DNA of 5,832 nt from contig JAJYGW010000063.1 of assembly GCA_021790615.1 (NCBI GenBank), forward strand, positions 1 to 5,832, read 5' to 3'. A program made the position numbers and the translations under genes. The notes under the pieces were generated by a model that saw only the letters and a list, made by a program, of their open reading frames with translations, was not told the origin of the DNA and searched no databases. Below are positions 1 to 5,190 of this stretch, in pieces; position 1 is the first letter of the stretch, and the number at the start of each line of letters is the position of its first letter. Source of the stretch: Actinomycetes bacterium. Lineage in GTDB: Bacteria; Actinomycetota; Acidimicrobiia; Acidimicrobiales; JAKAOS01.

Positions 1-2
1 AG

Positions 3-434
3 CTCGCCGTGCAGGTGCTGCCCGAGGACCTGCTCAAGTTCGGCCTGATCCCGGAGTTCGTGGGGCGCCTTCCCATGATCGGGGCGGTCTCGAACCTCGA
101 CAAGGAGGCGCTCGTCCGCATCCTCGTCGAACCGAAGAACGCGCTCGTGAAGCAGTACCGCAAGGTGTTCGAGCTCGACCGGGTGGAGCTGGTGCTGACC
201 GACGACGCCCTGGAGGCCGTCGCAGAGCAGGCGCTCCTGCGCGGGACCGGCGCGCGCGGCCTGCGGGCGATCCTCGAGGAGGTGCTGCTCGACGTCATGT
301 ACGACCTCCCCAGTCGCAGCGATGTCGGGCGCTGCGTGGTGGACCGCTCGGTCGTGCTGGACCGGGTCGCGCCGACGCTGGTGCCGAGAGGGGACCGTGA
401 CGTGCTCGACGGGCCGCGCCGCGCCGCCTCCTGA
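3..434 (+). CDS. clpX: ATP-dependent Clp protease ATP-binding subunit ClpX, C-terminal part (5' truncated by window)
   Basis: This is the last 143 residues of ClpX, the hexameric AAA+ unfoldase that recognises, unfolds and feeds proteins into the ClpP peptidase in the cytoplasm. The visible part begins in the large AAA+ subdomain and runs through the small C-terminal subdomain. The block [13 protein letters not shown] is nearly identical to E. coli ClpX; its Arg (codon 66-68) matches the arginine finger. The stretch [17 protein letters not shown] opens the small domain. GTGARGLR carries the sensor-2 Arg (codon 255-257), followed by the family-typical [10 protein letters not shown]. The Walker motifs, IGF loop and zinc-binding domain lie upstream of the window. 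The tail after the last conserved strand is short and Arg-rich. The gene ends in TGA at 432-434, inside the start of folC. Identification is secure; only the upstream extent is unknown. Confidence 0.96.
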   Translation, partial: LAVQVLPEDLLKFGLIPEFVGRLPMIGAVSNLDKEALVRILVEPKNALVKQYRKVFELDRVELVLTDDALEAVAEQALLRGTGARGLRAILEEVLLDVMYDLPSRSDVGRCVVDRSVVLDRVAPTLVPRGDRDVLDGPRRAAS

Positions 435-1797
435 TCTGTCGCAGGCGCCTACCGAGCCGGCGTCGGCCCGGCGGTGGCTGGACGGGCTGGTGGACTTCGA
501 GACGGCGCCCGAGGGTGCCGGCGAGGCGCTGGCTGCCCAGTCCGTGGCTGCCCAGTCTGCCGCCGCCCAATCGGTGGGTGCCTGGTCGCCGGACGCGGTC
601 GCGCGAATTCTCCGGTTCCTCGGAGACCCCCAGGTCGACCTCCCGGTGATCCACGTGACCGGCACGAACGGCAAGGGCTCCGTCGTCGCCATTGCCGCCA
701 GCCTCCTCGAGGGAGCCGGCCTGTCGACGACTGCGTACACCAGCCCCGATCAGGGCGCCGTCGAAGAGCGCCTCTCGGCGCGCCAGGCGCCGGTCAGCCC
801 AGTCACCCTGGACGGGCTCCTCGAGCTCGTCCGCCACGCGGCAGAGGCCGCGGGTGTCGTGCCGAGCCGGTTCGAGGCGCTCACCGCCGCCGCCCTCCGC
901 TTCGCCGGGGACGAGGCGCCCGATGCGGCCCTCGTCGAGGTCGGCCTCGGCGGCCGGGACGACGCCACGAACGTCGTCGACGCGCGCGTCGCAGTGGTCA
1001 CGAACGTGGGGGGCGACCACCTCGACCTGATCGGCCCCACCCTTGCCGACGTCGCCCGCCACAAGGGGGGCATCGTCGGGCCCGGGAGTGTCGCCGTGGT
1101 GGGCGAGGAGCGTCCCGAGCTCGTGGCGCTCCTCCTCGAGCGGGGACCGAGGGACGCCTGGCTGGTCGGTCGGGACTTCGGCGTTCGGGAGTCGCGCCGG
1201 GCGGTCGGTGGTCGCACCGTCGAGCTCTGGACACGGGAGCGGACCTACGGCGAGCTGTTCCTCCCGCTTGCTGGCGCCCATCAGGCGACGAACGCCGCGA
1301 TCGCCCTGGCGGCCGTCGAGGCGTTCGTCGGCGCGCCGCTCTCGGAGGAGGTCGTCGGCGAGGGCCTCGCCGCCGTTCGGGTCCGTGGACGCCTCGAGGT
1401 GGCGCATCGCAGGCCTGTCGTGCTCCTCGACGGCGCGCACAACCCGCCAGCCGCGGCGGCGCTCGCCGCCGCGCTCGACGAGGACTGGGGCGGGTGCGCG
1501 GGGTGGCTGCTCGTGATCGGGATGGTCGGGCGTCGCTCGCCGGAGGAGTTCCTGGCGGCGCTCGATCTCTCCCGGTTCCGGGGGGCGTGGGTCGCAGCGC
1601 CGGCCGTCGCGAGAGCGGTTCCCGCCCGGCGGGTCGCAGCAGCGGTGGCGGCGCACGGCATGGCCGTGTCGAGCGAGGTCGACGTGGCCGCCGCTGTCCG
1701 CGCGGCCCTGCGAGCAGCCAGGCCCGACGAGGCGGTCCTGGTCACTGGGTCGTTTCGCGTCGTCGCCGAGGCGCGAAACGAGCTGGGCGCACCCTGA
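397..1797 (+). CDS. folC: Bifunctional folylpolyglutamate synthase / dihydrofolate synthase (FolC)
   Basis: FolC is a cytoplasmic Mur-ligase-like enzyme that adds glutamate to dihydropteroate or to reduced folates with ATP. Seen with the GTG start at 397 (466 aa, normal size): an N-terminal WLDGLVDFE block, the P-loop GTNGKGS (residues 89-95), [13 protein letters not shown] (180-192), the Lys of KGGI (K223, position of the carbamylated Lys in the family), and DGAHNP (345-350), with [14 protein letters not shown] at the end. The frame is open further upstream to an ATG at 322. I prefer 397 because a purine-rich GAGAGGGG lies 3 nt before it and because it keeps the conserved N-terminal helix; it still overlaps clpX by 38 nt, suggesting translational coupling. 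Unusual points: the common TSPHL is TSPDQ (115-119), GGRLDATN is GGRDDATN, and KAGI is KGGI. A pentapeptide repeat sits at residues 46-65. No separate promoter is visible. Function is confident; the exact start is less so. Confidence 0.93.
   Translation: MTCSTGRAAPPPDLSQAPTEPASARRWLDGLVDFETAPEGAGEALAAQSVAAQSAAAQSVGAWSPDAVARILRFLGDPQVDLPVIHVTGTNGKGSVVAIAASLLEGAGLSTTAYTSPDQGAVEERLSARQAPVSPVTLDGLLELVRHAAEAAGVVPSRFEALTAAALRFAGDEAPDAALVEVGLGGRDDATNVVDARVAVVTNVGGDHLDLIGPTLADVARHKGGIVGPGSVAVVGEERPELVALLLERGPRDAWLVGRDFGVRESRRAVGGRTVELWTRERTYGELFLPLAGAHQATNAAIALAAVEAFVGAPLSEEVVGEGLAAVRVRGRLEVAHRRPVVLLDGAHNPPAAAALAAALDEDWGGCAGWLLVIGMVGRRSPEEFLAALDLSRFRGAWVAAPAVARAVPARRVAAAVAAHGMAVSSEVDVAAAVRAALRAARPDEAVLVTGSFRVVAEARNELGAP
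532..591 (+). repeat. Imperfect 15-nt tandem repeat inside folC (AAQSx pentapeptides)
   Basis: Four adjacent 15-nt units (532-546, 547-561, 562-576, 577-591) encode [15 protein letters not shown] and the degenerate GAWSP. The first two units share GCTGCCCAGTC. The unit length is a multiple of three, so gain or loss of a unit keeps the frame. It lies between the N-terminal helix and the strand leading to the P-loop, probably a surface loop. Confidence 0.8.
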
Positions 1798-1803
1798 GCG
1801 TGT

Positions 1804-1833
1804 CGGGACCCTCGGTCGGCGGAGGGGGTCCCG
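1804..1833 (+). other. Hairpin in the folC-ndk gap
   Basis: The arm CGGGACCC (1804-1811) is perfectly complementary to GGGTCCCG (1826-1833), leaving a 14-nt loop. It starts 7 nt after the folC stop codon. There is no T-tract after it, so it may be a weak or factor-assisted terminator, an mRNA-processing structure, or simply GC-rich chance pairing. Confidence 0.5.
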
Positions 1834-1837
1834 CGGG

Positions 1838-1843
1838 TAGCCT
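1838..1843 (+). promoter_or_regulatory. Possible -10 element for ndk (TAGCCT)
   Basis: TAGCCT fits the actinobacterial -10 pattern TANNNT and ends 10 nt before the ndk GTG. Transcription from it would give an almost leaderless mRNA, consistent with the lack of a Shine-Dalgarno sequence at normal distance (the nearest purine run, GGAGGGGG, ends 25 nt upstream of the GTG). No convincing -35 hexamer is seen 16-18 bp upstream. The call rests mainly on TAG being very rare in this window. Confidence 0.35.
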
Positions 1844-1853
1844 CGGTCGAGCC

Positions 1854-2267
1854 GTGGGACGAACGCTCGTGATCCTGAAACCCGATGCCGTCGCCCGCGG
1901 CTTGGTGGGGGAGATCCTGGCCCGGTTCGAGCGCAAGGGTCTCTCCTTCGTCGCGGTCGACCTGCGAACGCTCGACGACGCGACGCTCCGAGCGCACTAC
2001 GCCGAGCACGCCGGCAAGCCCTTCCTCGAGCCGCTCGTGGCGCTCATGTCCTCCGGACCCTCGCTCCTCGCGGTGCTGGAGGGTCCCGGGGAGGACACCG
2101 TCGGGATCGTGCGCAACCTCCTCGGGGCAACGGATCCCGCCTCTGCGGCTCCGGGGACGATCCGAGGCGATCTCGGGCTCGCTCTCCCTGCGAACCTGGT
2201 CCACGGCTCGGACTCCCCGGCCACGGCGGCCGCCGAGATCGCCCGCTTCTTCCCCGCGCTCGGATGA
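1854..2267 (+). CDS. ndk: Nucleoside diphosphate kinase (Ndk)
   Basis: Ndk moves the gamma-phosphate from ATP to other nucleoside diphosphates through a phosphohistidine intermediate and balances NTP and dNTP pools. The 137-residue product has the usual single-domain length and resembles the mycobacterial enzyme throughout: GRTLVILKPDAVARGLVGEI with the ATP-binding Lys at residue 9, HYAEHAGKPF, the nucleotide-contacting Arg and Thr in VRNLLGATDP, APGTIRGD, and the catalytic His at residue 117 in NLVHGSDS. The GTG at 1854 is chosen because the second codon onward begins the first beta strand exactly as in homologues. An in-frame GTG at 1800 would add 18 Gly/Pro/Ser-rich residues not typical of the family. 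The same frame stays open back through folC by composition alone, so a longest-frame call would greatly overextend this gene. It lies 56 nt after folC and is followed by two hairpins that probably end its transcript. Confidence 0.95.
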   Translation: MGRTLVILKPDAVARGLVGEILARFERKGLSFVAVDLRTLDDATLRAHYAEHAGKPFLEPLVALMSSGPSLLAVLEGPGEDTVGIVRNLLGATDPASAAPGTIRGDLGLALPANLVHGSDSPATAAAEIARFFPALG

Positions 2268-2275
2268 CCGGGCTC

Positions 2276-2298
2276 GGGCGTGCGATCGAGCACGCGCC
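2276..2298 (+). other. Hairpin just after the ndk stop codon
   Basis: GCGTGC (2278-2283) pairs perfectly with GCACGC (2290-2295) around the 6-nt loop GATCGA. Two further G-C pairs (2276-2277 with 2297-2298) extend the stem past one bulged G. It starts 8 nt after the TGA of ndk. It may protect or help terminate the ndk mRNA together with the stronger hairpin downstream. Confidence 0.45.
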
Positions 2299-2313
2299 TG
2301 TGCCCCACGGTCT

Positions 2314-2334
2314 GGCGCGCCCATGGGGCGCGCC
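2314..2334 (+). terminator. Probable terminator hairpin between ndk and mreB
   Basis: GGCGCGCCC (2314-2322) is the exact reverse complement of 2326-2334, giving a 9-bp all-GC stem with the 3-nt loop ATG. An outer arm CCCAC (2304-2308) can also pair with GTGGG (2337-2341) across an internal loop. The stem is followed by TTGTGGGCTT rather than a T-tract; such stems occur as terminators in high-GC actinobacteria. Its position, after ndk and directly before the mreB promoter, supports a role separating the two transcripts. Confidence 0.65.
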
Positions 2335-2363
2335 TTGTGGGCTTGCTCGTGGCCCCCTAGCGT
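2335..2363 (+). promoter_or_regulatory. Promoter of the mreBCD operon
   Basis: A -35-like TTGTGG (2335-2340) and a -10-like TAGCGT (2358-2363) are separated by exactly 17 bp. The predicted start of transcription is near 2370, giving a leader of about 33 nt that contains the mreB ribosome-binding site. The -35 begins at the base right after the terminator stem. Both hexamers fit a housekeeping sigma factor of the sigma-70/HrdB type; this is the best-formed promoter in the window. Confidence 0.7.
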
Positions 2364-2402
2364 GGTGGGGCGCAGTCGGCGCTCGTCCCCGAGGGTTGGC
2401 CC

Positions 2403-3452
2403 ATGCCTGACAACCGCTCCTCGCTCTCGCCTTCCTCCTTCCTCAGCCGCGACATCGCGGTCGATCTCGGGACCGCGAACACCCTCGTCTATGTGCGCGG
2501 GCGTGGGATCGTCCTCGACGAGCCATCGGTCGTCGCGATCAACGTCCGCGACGGTCGCCCGCTGGCGGTCGGCGCCCAGGCCAAGCGCATGATCGGGAGG
2601 ACCCCGAGCGACATTCGGACGATTCGCCCGCTGAAGGATGGCGTCATCGCCGACTTCGAGATCTGCGAGATCATGCTCCGCTACTTCCTGCGTCGCGTGC
2701 TCCCGCGCCGCCTGGCGAAGCCACGCGTCGTGATCTGCGTGCCCTCGGGTATCACCGGAGTCGAGCAACGTGCCGTACGGGAGGCCGCCGAGGCCGCCGG
2801 TGCCCGCAAGCCGGCTTACATCATCGAGGAGCCGATGGCCGCCGCGCTCGGTGTCGACCTCCCGATCCACGAGCCGACGGGGAACATGATCGTCGACATC
2901 GGGGGTGGGACGACCGAGGTCGCGGTGATCTCGCTCGGAGGCATCGTCACCAGCCAGTCCGTGCGGATCGGGGGCGACGAGCTGGACGAGGCGATCATCA
3001 GCTTCGTGAAGAAGGAGTACAGCGTCGCGCTGGGCGAGCGCACCGCGGAGGAGATCAAGATCGCGCTCGGTTCGGCATGCCCGCTCGAACAGGAACTGAC
3101 CGCCGAGATCCGCGGGCGCGACCTCATCACCGGGCTCCCCAAGACGATCGTGACCTCGACTGCGGACATCCGCCGGGCGCTCGAGGAGCCGGTCTCCGCG
3201 ATCGTCGACGCGGTGAAGGTGACGCTCGACCGGACGCCGCCAGAGCTTGCCGCGGACATCGTCGAGCAGGGGATCGTGCTCACGGGCGGCGGCGCCCTCC
3301 TCCACGGGCTCGACGCCCGCATCTCCGCCGAGACGGGGATGCCGATCATCGTCGCCGACAACCCGCTCCAGTCGGTGGTGATCGGCTCCGGTCGTTGCGT
3401 GGAGGCGTTCGAGGACCTGAAGGATCTCCTCGCCTCGCCGATCTCCTACTGA
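2403..3452 (+). CDS. mreB: Rod shape-determining protein MreB (bacterial actin)
   Basis: MreB is an actin-like ATPase that forms short membrane-bound filaments and guides the elongation machinery for side-wall peptidoglycan. The 349-residue length is normal. Seen in order: phosphate-1 loop DLGTANT (residues 21-27), RPLKDGVIADFE, the hydrolysis-related Glu pair in IIEEPMAAALG (E142-E143), phosphate-2 loop DIGGGTTE (165-172), the adenosine motif TGGGALL (294-300) and a C-terminal GSGRCVE. The N-terminus before the first strand is a short Ser/Pro-rich stretch containing SSFLSRD, not a strong amphipathic helix, so membrane contact may depend on the hydrophobic loop and on MreC/MreD. The ATG is well supported by GAGGG (2391-2395) 7 nt upstream and the promoter before it. 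mreC begins 10 nt after the stop, so the genes are almost surely co-transcribed. MreB is missing from many actinobacterial lineages, which makes its presence informative about cell shape. Confidence 0.97.
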   Translation: MPDNRSSLSPSSFLSRDIAVDLGTANTLVYVRGRGIVLDEPSVVAINVRDGRPLAVGAQAKRMIGRTPSDIRTIRPLKDGVIADFEICEIMLRYFLRRVLPRRLAKPRVVICVPSGITGVEQRAVREAAEAAGARKPAYIIEEPMAAALGVDLPIHEPTGNMIVDIGGGTTEVAVISLGGIVTSQSVRIGGDELDEAIISFVKKEYSVALGERTAEEIKIALGSACPLEQELTAEIRGRDLITGLPKTIVTSTADIRRALEEPVSAIVDAVKVTLDRTPPELAADIVEQGIVLTGGGALLHGLDARISAETGMPIIVADNPLQSVVIGSGRCVEAFEDLKDLLASPISY

Positions 3453-3462
3453 GCGGCAGGTC

Positions 3463-4305
3463 GTGGCGACGGTCGGACGGCAGAGGAGGGCACGCCCCCT
3501 CGTCGTCGTGCTCGTGCTGATCGGGCTGACCCTGGTGACGCTCTCGGTGCGGGGGGGAGGGGGTGGCGCAGTCGCTGGGCTCCGCGGCGCCGTGCGGGAC
3601 GTGCTCGCGCCGGTCGACCGCGCGGCGAGGGCCGTCGTACGCCCGGTCGGTGACGCGATCGGTGCAGCGAGTTCGTACGGATCGCTTCGCGCCGAGAACG
3701 CTCGCCTGCGCGAGGAGATCACCCGGCTCGAGGCCAACCGGGCGACGGCCGGTGTCGACCGGGGTGCTCTCGACCAGCTCAGCGCGCTCGACCATCTCCC
3801 TTTCGCCGGGAATCTCCCCACGGTCCCGGCGGAGGTGGTCGCGCCAGTGGCCTCCAACTTCGAGCTCGCCCTCGAGCTCGACCGCGGGACGGCCTCCGGA
3901 GTCCGGGTCGGGATGCCCGTCGTGTCCGGGACCGGTCTCGTCGGGCGCGTCGTCGAGGTCTCGGGTGAGGCCTCCACCGTCCTCCTGCTCACCGATCCGA
4001 CCTTCCGGGTGGGTGTGCGCATCGGCACGCACAACGTCTACGGCGTCGCAGCCGGGAACGGGTCGAGTGCCGCCATGCCGGTGTCCTTCGTCCCGAACCG
4101 CTCCGCCGTCCGGCGCGGCGACGTCGCGGTGACGGCGCTGGTCCAGGACGGCACGTTCCCACCCGGCATCCCGGTCGGGACGGTCTCGAGTGCGCGTCAG
4201 CCGCTCGGCTCACTCCAGGAGCAGGTTTCCGTCGCTCCCTTCGTGGACCCGTCCTCGCTGCTGTTCGTCGATGTCGTGCGGTGGCTCCCAGGCGATCCGC
4301 CGTGA
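3463..4305 (+). CDS. mreC: Rod shape-determining protein MreC
   Basis: MreC is a single-pass membrane protein whose extracytoplasmic part forms filaments and activates the PBP2-RodA synthase while contacting MreB and MreD. The 280-residue product shows a basic cytoplasmic start (R6, R8, R9, R11), one hydrophobic segment (about 12-28), a Gly5 stretch (31-35), and a coiled coil with leucines at 75, 82 and 89 in SLRAENARLREEITRLEAN. The two beta-barrel domains follow, with LELDRGTASGVRVGMPVV (137-154), GLVG (158-161) and LLLTDP (174-179). The GTG at 3463 is the only sensible start: it lies 10 nt after mreB, with just a weak purine stretch GGCAGG before it, so translation is probably coupled to mreB. 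The stop overlaps the mreD start as GTGA. The coding sequence contains a long G-run at 3551-3566, straight after the membrane segment. The function is clear from the family features and the operon. Confidence 0.94.
   Translation: MATVGRQRRARPLVVVLVLIGLTLVTLSVRGGGGGAVAGLRGAVRDVLAPVDRAARAVVRPVGDAIGAASSYGSLRAENARLREEITRLEANRATAGVDRGALDQLSALDHLPFAGNLPTVPAEVVAPVASNFELALELDRGTASGVRVGMPVVSGTGLVGRVVEVSGEASTVLLLTDPTFRVGVRIGTHNVYGVAAGNGSSAAMPVSFVPNRSAVRRGDVAVTALVQDGTFPPGIPVGTVSSARQPLGSLQEQVSVAPFVDPSSLLFVDVVRWLPGDPP
3551..3566 (+). other. G-tract run inside mreC
   Basis: Seven Gs (3551-3557), an A, five Gs (3559-3563), a T and two Gs follow one another and encode the Gly5 linker after the MreC membrane helix. 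All codons are GGN, so the glycine run is not itself unusual, but homopolymers of this length are slippage-prone and could form a G-quadruplex-like structure. Confidence 0.55.
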
Positions 4306-4826
4306 CGTGGTCGGATCGGCTGCGCTTCCCACTCGTCCTCGTCGCCGTCCTCGTCCTCGAACAGACCCTCGCCCCGGCGATGGCGATCGGTGGTGCAGTC
4401 CCGGACTTCCTGCTGCTCGTCGTGGTGGCGACCGGGACGCTCGGCCAGCCTCGCCTCGCGGCGATCGTCGGGTTCGTGACGGGCCTCGCGACCGATCTCG
4501 TCGTCACCACACCCTTCGGGCTGTCGGTCGTGGCGGACGTCCTCGTCGGCACCGCCGTCGCGGCCGCCTTTGCCGCGCCGGAGGAGCGCGGTCGGGCATG
4601 GGTCCCCATCCTCGGGGCGATCGGGAGTGCCGCGGGCGTGCTCCTCTACGCCGTCCTCGGGGGACTGTTCGGGCAGGACCAGATGCTGAGCGTGTCCCTG
4701 GTCCGGATCGTCCTCCTGGTTGGCGTGGTGAACGGCTTCCTGTGCCTCCCGGCGAGAGCGGCCTTGCGCTGGGCGCTCCTCCCCGGCGAGCTCGCTCGGG
4801 CGACCACTCCCGTCCGCCGACGCTGA
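4302..4826 (+). CDS. mreD: Rod shape-determining protein MreD
   Basis: MreD is a small polytopic membrane protein that joins MreC and the elongation complex. The 174-residue product is highly hydrophobic, with about five or six membrane segments (roughly residues 9-29, 34-46, 52-68, 74-90, 108-124 and 132-150) and a basic C-terminus ending PVRRR. Family-like features are PDFLLL (34-39) and the block GFVTGLATDLVVTTPFGLS (57-75), with the Gly and Asp spacing common in MreD. I choose GTG 4302 because it overlaps the mreC stop as GTGA, the usual coupling arrangement, with AGGCGA about 7 nt upstream. An in-frame GTG at 4281 would add seven residues and has no ribosome-binding site. MreD is poorly conserved in sequence, so the call rests on size, topology and position after mreBC, which together are strong. 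No mrdA or rodA follows within the window. Confidence 0.9.
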   Translation: MTWSDRLRFPLVLVAVLVLEQTLAPAMAIGGAVPDFLLLVVVATGTLGQPRLAAIVGFVTGLATDLVVTTPFGLSVVADVLVGTAVAAAFAAPEERGRAWVPILGAIGSAAGVLLYAVLGGLFGQDQMLSVSLVRIVLLVGVVNGFLCLPARAALRWALLPGELARATTPVRRR

Positions 4827-4840
4827 CCGGGCAGCGGCGG

Positions 4841-4880
4841 CGGGGTGGCACAGGGCAGCACGGGGTGGGAGTGGACTGCA
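4841..4880 (+). repeat. Imperfect 20-bp tandem direct repeat after mreD
   Basis: The units 4841-4860 and 4861-4880 match at 15 of 20 positions; both start CGGGGTGG and end GCA. The 20-bp period is close to two helical turns, so a repeated protein-binding site is possible. It could also be an old duplication without function. Confidence 0.5.
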
Positions 4881-4889
4881 CAGGTCCAC
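4871..4889 (+). promoter_or_regulatory. Inverted repeat GTGGAC-N7-GTCCAC (operator or terminator stem)
   Basis: GTGGAC (4871-4876) and GTCCAC (4884-4889) are exact reverse complements with a 7-nt spacer TGCACAG. It lies 45 nt after mreD and ends 32 bp before the TAGAGT hexamer. As DNA it could be a dimeric regulator site just upstream of the promoter; as RNA it could be a short terminator stem for mreBCD, although no T-tract follows. Confidence 0.4.
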
Positions 4890-4921
4890 GTCAGGGGCCT
4901 CGGCTCTCCGAGATGCCTCGC

Positions 4922-4927
4922 TAGAGT
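4922..4927 (+). promoter_or_regulatory. Possible -10 element (TAGAGT) for the downstream gene
   Basis: TAGAGT fits TANNNT and resembles TAGCGT of the mreB promoter, also followed by GG. The expected transcription start is about 4934, which would give a leader of roughly 255 nt before the ATG at 5191. The bases 16-18 bp upstream do not form a recognisable -35. An ATG at 4935, seven nt after the hexamer, would be in a leaderless arrangement, but its frame does not look like a real protein. Confidence 0.45.
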
Positions 4928-4981
4928 GGCACGGATGGGCTTCGTCCGACGACTCTCCCAGCTGGTCTCGTGCCGTCGCTC

Positions 4982-5015
4982 GCCGTGCTCGGTCACGGCC
5001 GGCGGTCCGGACCGC
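4982..5015 (+). other. Two adjacent hairpins in the leader of the downstream gene
   Basis: GCCGTG (4982-4987) pairs with CACGGC (4994-4999) around a 6-nt loop. Directly after it, 5002-5015 is a perfect 14-bp palindrome, GCGGTCCGGACCGC. Both would be transcribed from the proposed start near 4934. In such GC-rich DNA some pairing is expected by chance, but the perfect arms and their closeness are notable. Confidence 0.45.
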
Positions 5016-5120
5016 TCACAGGGCGAGACGAGCGCACCCTCGGTGACGGCGTCCTCCCGTCGAACGGGGCCCCAGCCTGGCAGGCGGCCGCTGCCGTCGC
5101 AGCCGGCCCGATCGAACCCC

Positions 5121-5145
5121 GCAGGCTGCCGCTCGCGAAGCCTGC
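5121..5145 (+). other. Third leader hairpin before the downstream gene
   Basis: GCAGGCT (5121-5127) is the exact reverse complement of AGCCTGC (5139-5145), with an 11-nt loop. It ends 29 nt before the ribosome-binding site at 5175. It may shape the leader RNA together with the hairpins at 4982-5015. Confidence 0.45.
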
Positions 5146-5174
5146 CCCGCGCAGCTCACTGCGCGCCATGGTCC

Positions 5175-5181
5175 AGAAGGG
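5175..5181 (+). promoter_or_regulatory. Ribosome-binding site AGAAGGG that fixes the start at 5191
   Basis: AGAAGGG ends 9 nt before ATG 5191. The reading frame upstream of 5191 is open back only to a TGA at 5044-5046 and contains no ATG, GTG or TTG, so 5191 is the first conventional start. The site partly overlaps a small possible hairpin, GTCC (5171-5174) with GGAC (5180-5183), which could modulate access. Confidence 0.65.
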
Positions 5182-5190
5182 ACACCACCC

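Larger units (their letters stand above)
4827..5190 (+). other. 364-nt gene-free stretch: end of mre operon and leader of the next gene
   Basis: I see no convincing gene here. A frame from 4845 or 4935 to 5342 is open, but its product is Arg/Ser/Pro/Cys-rich without any domain and it would run 150 nt into the next gene, so I treat it as composition-driven. The stretch holds an imperfect 20-bp direct repeat, a palindrome, a TAGAGT -10-like hexamer and several hairpins, all listed separately. It most likely ends the mreBCD transcript and starts the next one with a long leader. Confidence 0.6.

Noticed and set aside
322..396. Earlier ATG start for folC at 322.
   Set aside because: It would increase the overlap with clpX to 113 nt and add Trp/Cys/Arg-rich residues that read like an out-of-frame copy of clpX; GTG 397 has a purine-rich site just upstream.
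295..1656. A 453-codon minus-strand open frame opposite folC.
   Set aside because: Its content mirrors folC codons read in reverse, with no domain, promoter or ribosome-binding site; folC motifs on the + strand are unambiguous.
474..1853. The ndk reading frame stays open upstream through folC, suggesting a 597-residue fusion.
   Set aside because: The upstream part is an Arg/Gly/Pro-rich shadow of folC; Ndk homology starts at residue 2 from GTG 1854 and gives the normal family length.
1281..4034. A 917-codon open frame on the minus strand opposite folC, ndk, mreB and mreC.
   Set aside because: It is antisense to four well-identified genes, its product is Arg/Ser/Asp-rich low-complexity sequence with no recognisable domain, and long antisense open frames are expected in such GC-rich DNA where stop codons are rare.
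4281..4301. Earlier GTG start for mreD at 4281.
   Set aside because: No ribosome-binding site precedes it, and GTG 4302 makes the typical 4-nt GTGA overlap with the mreC stop.
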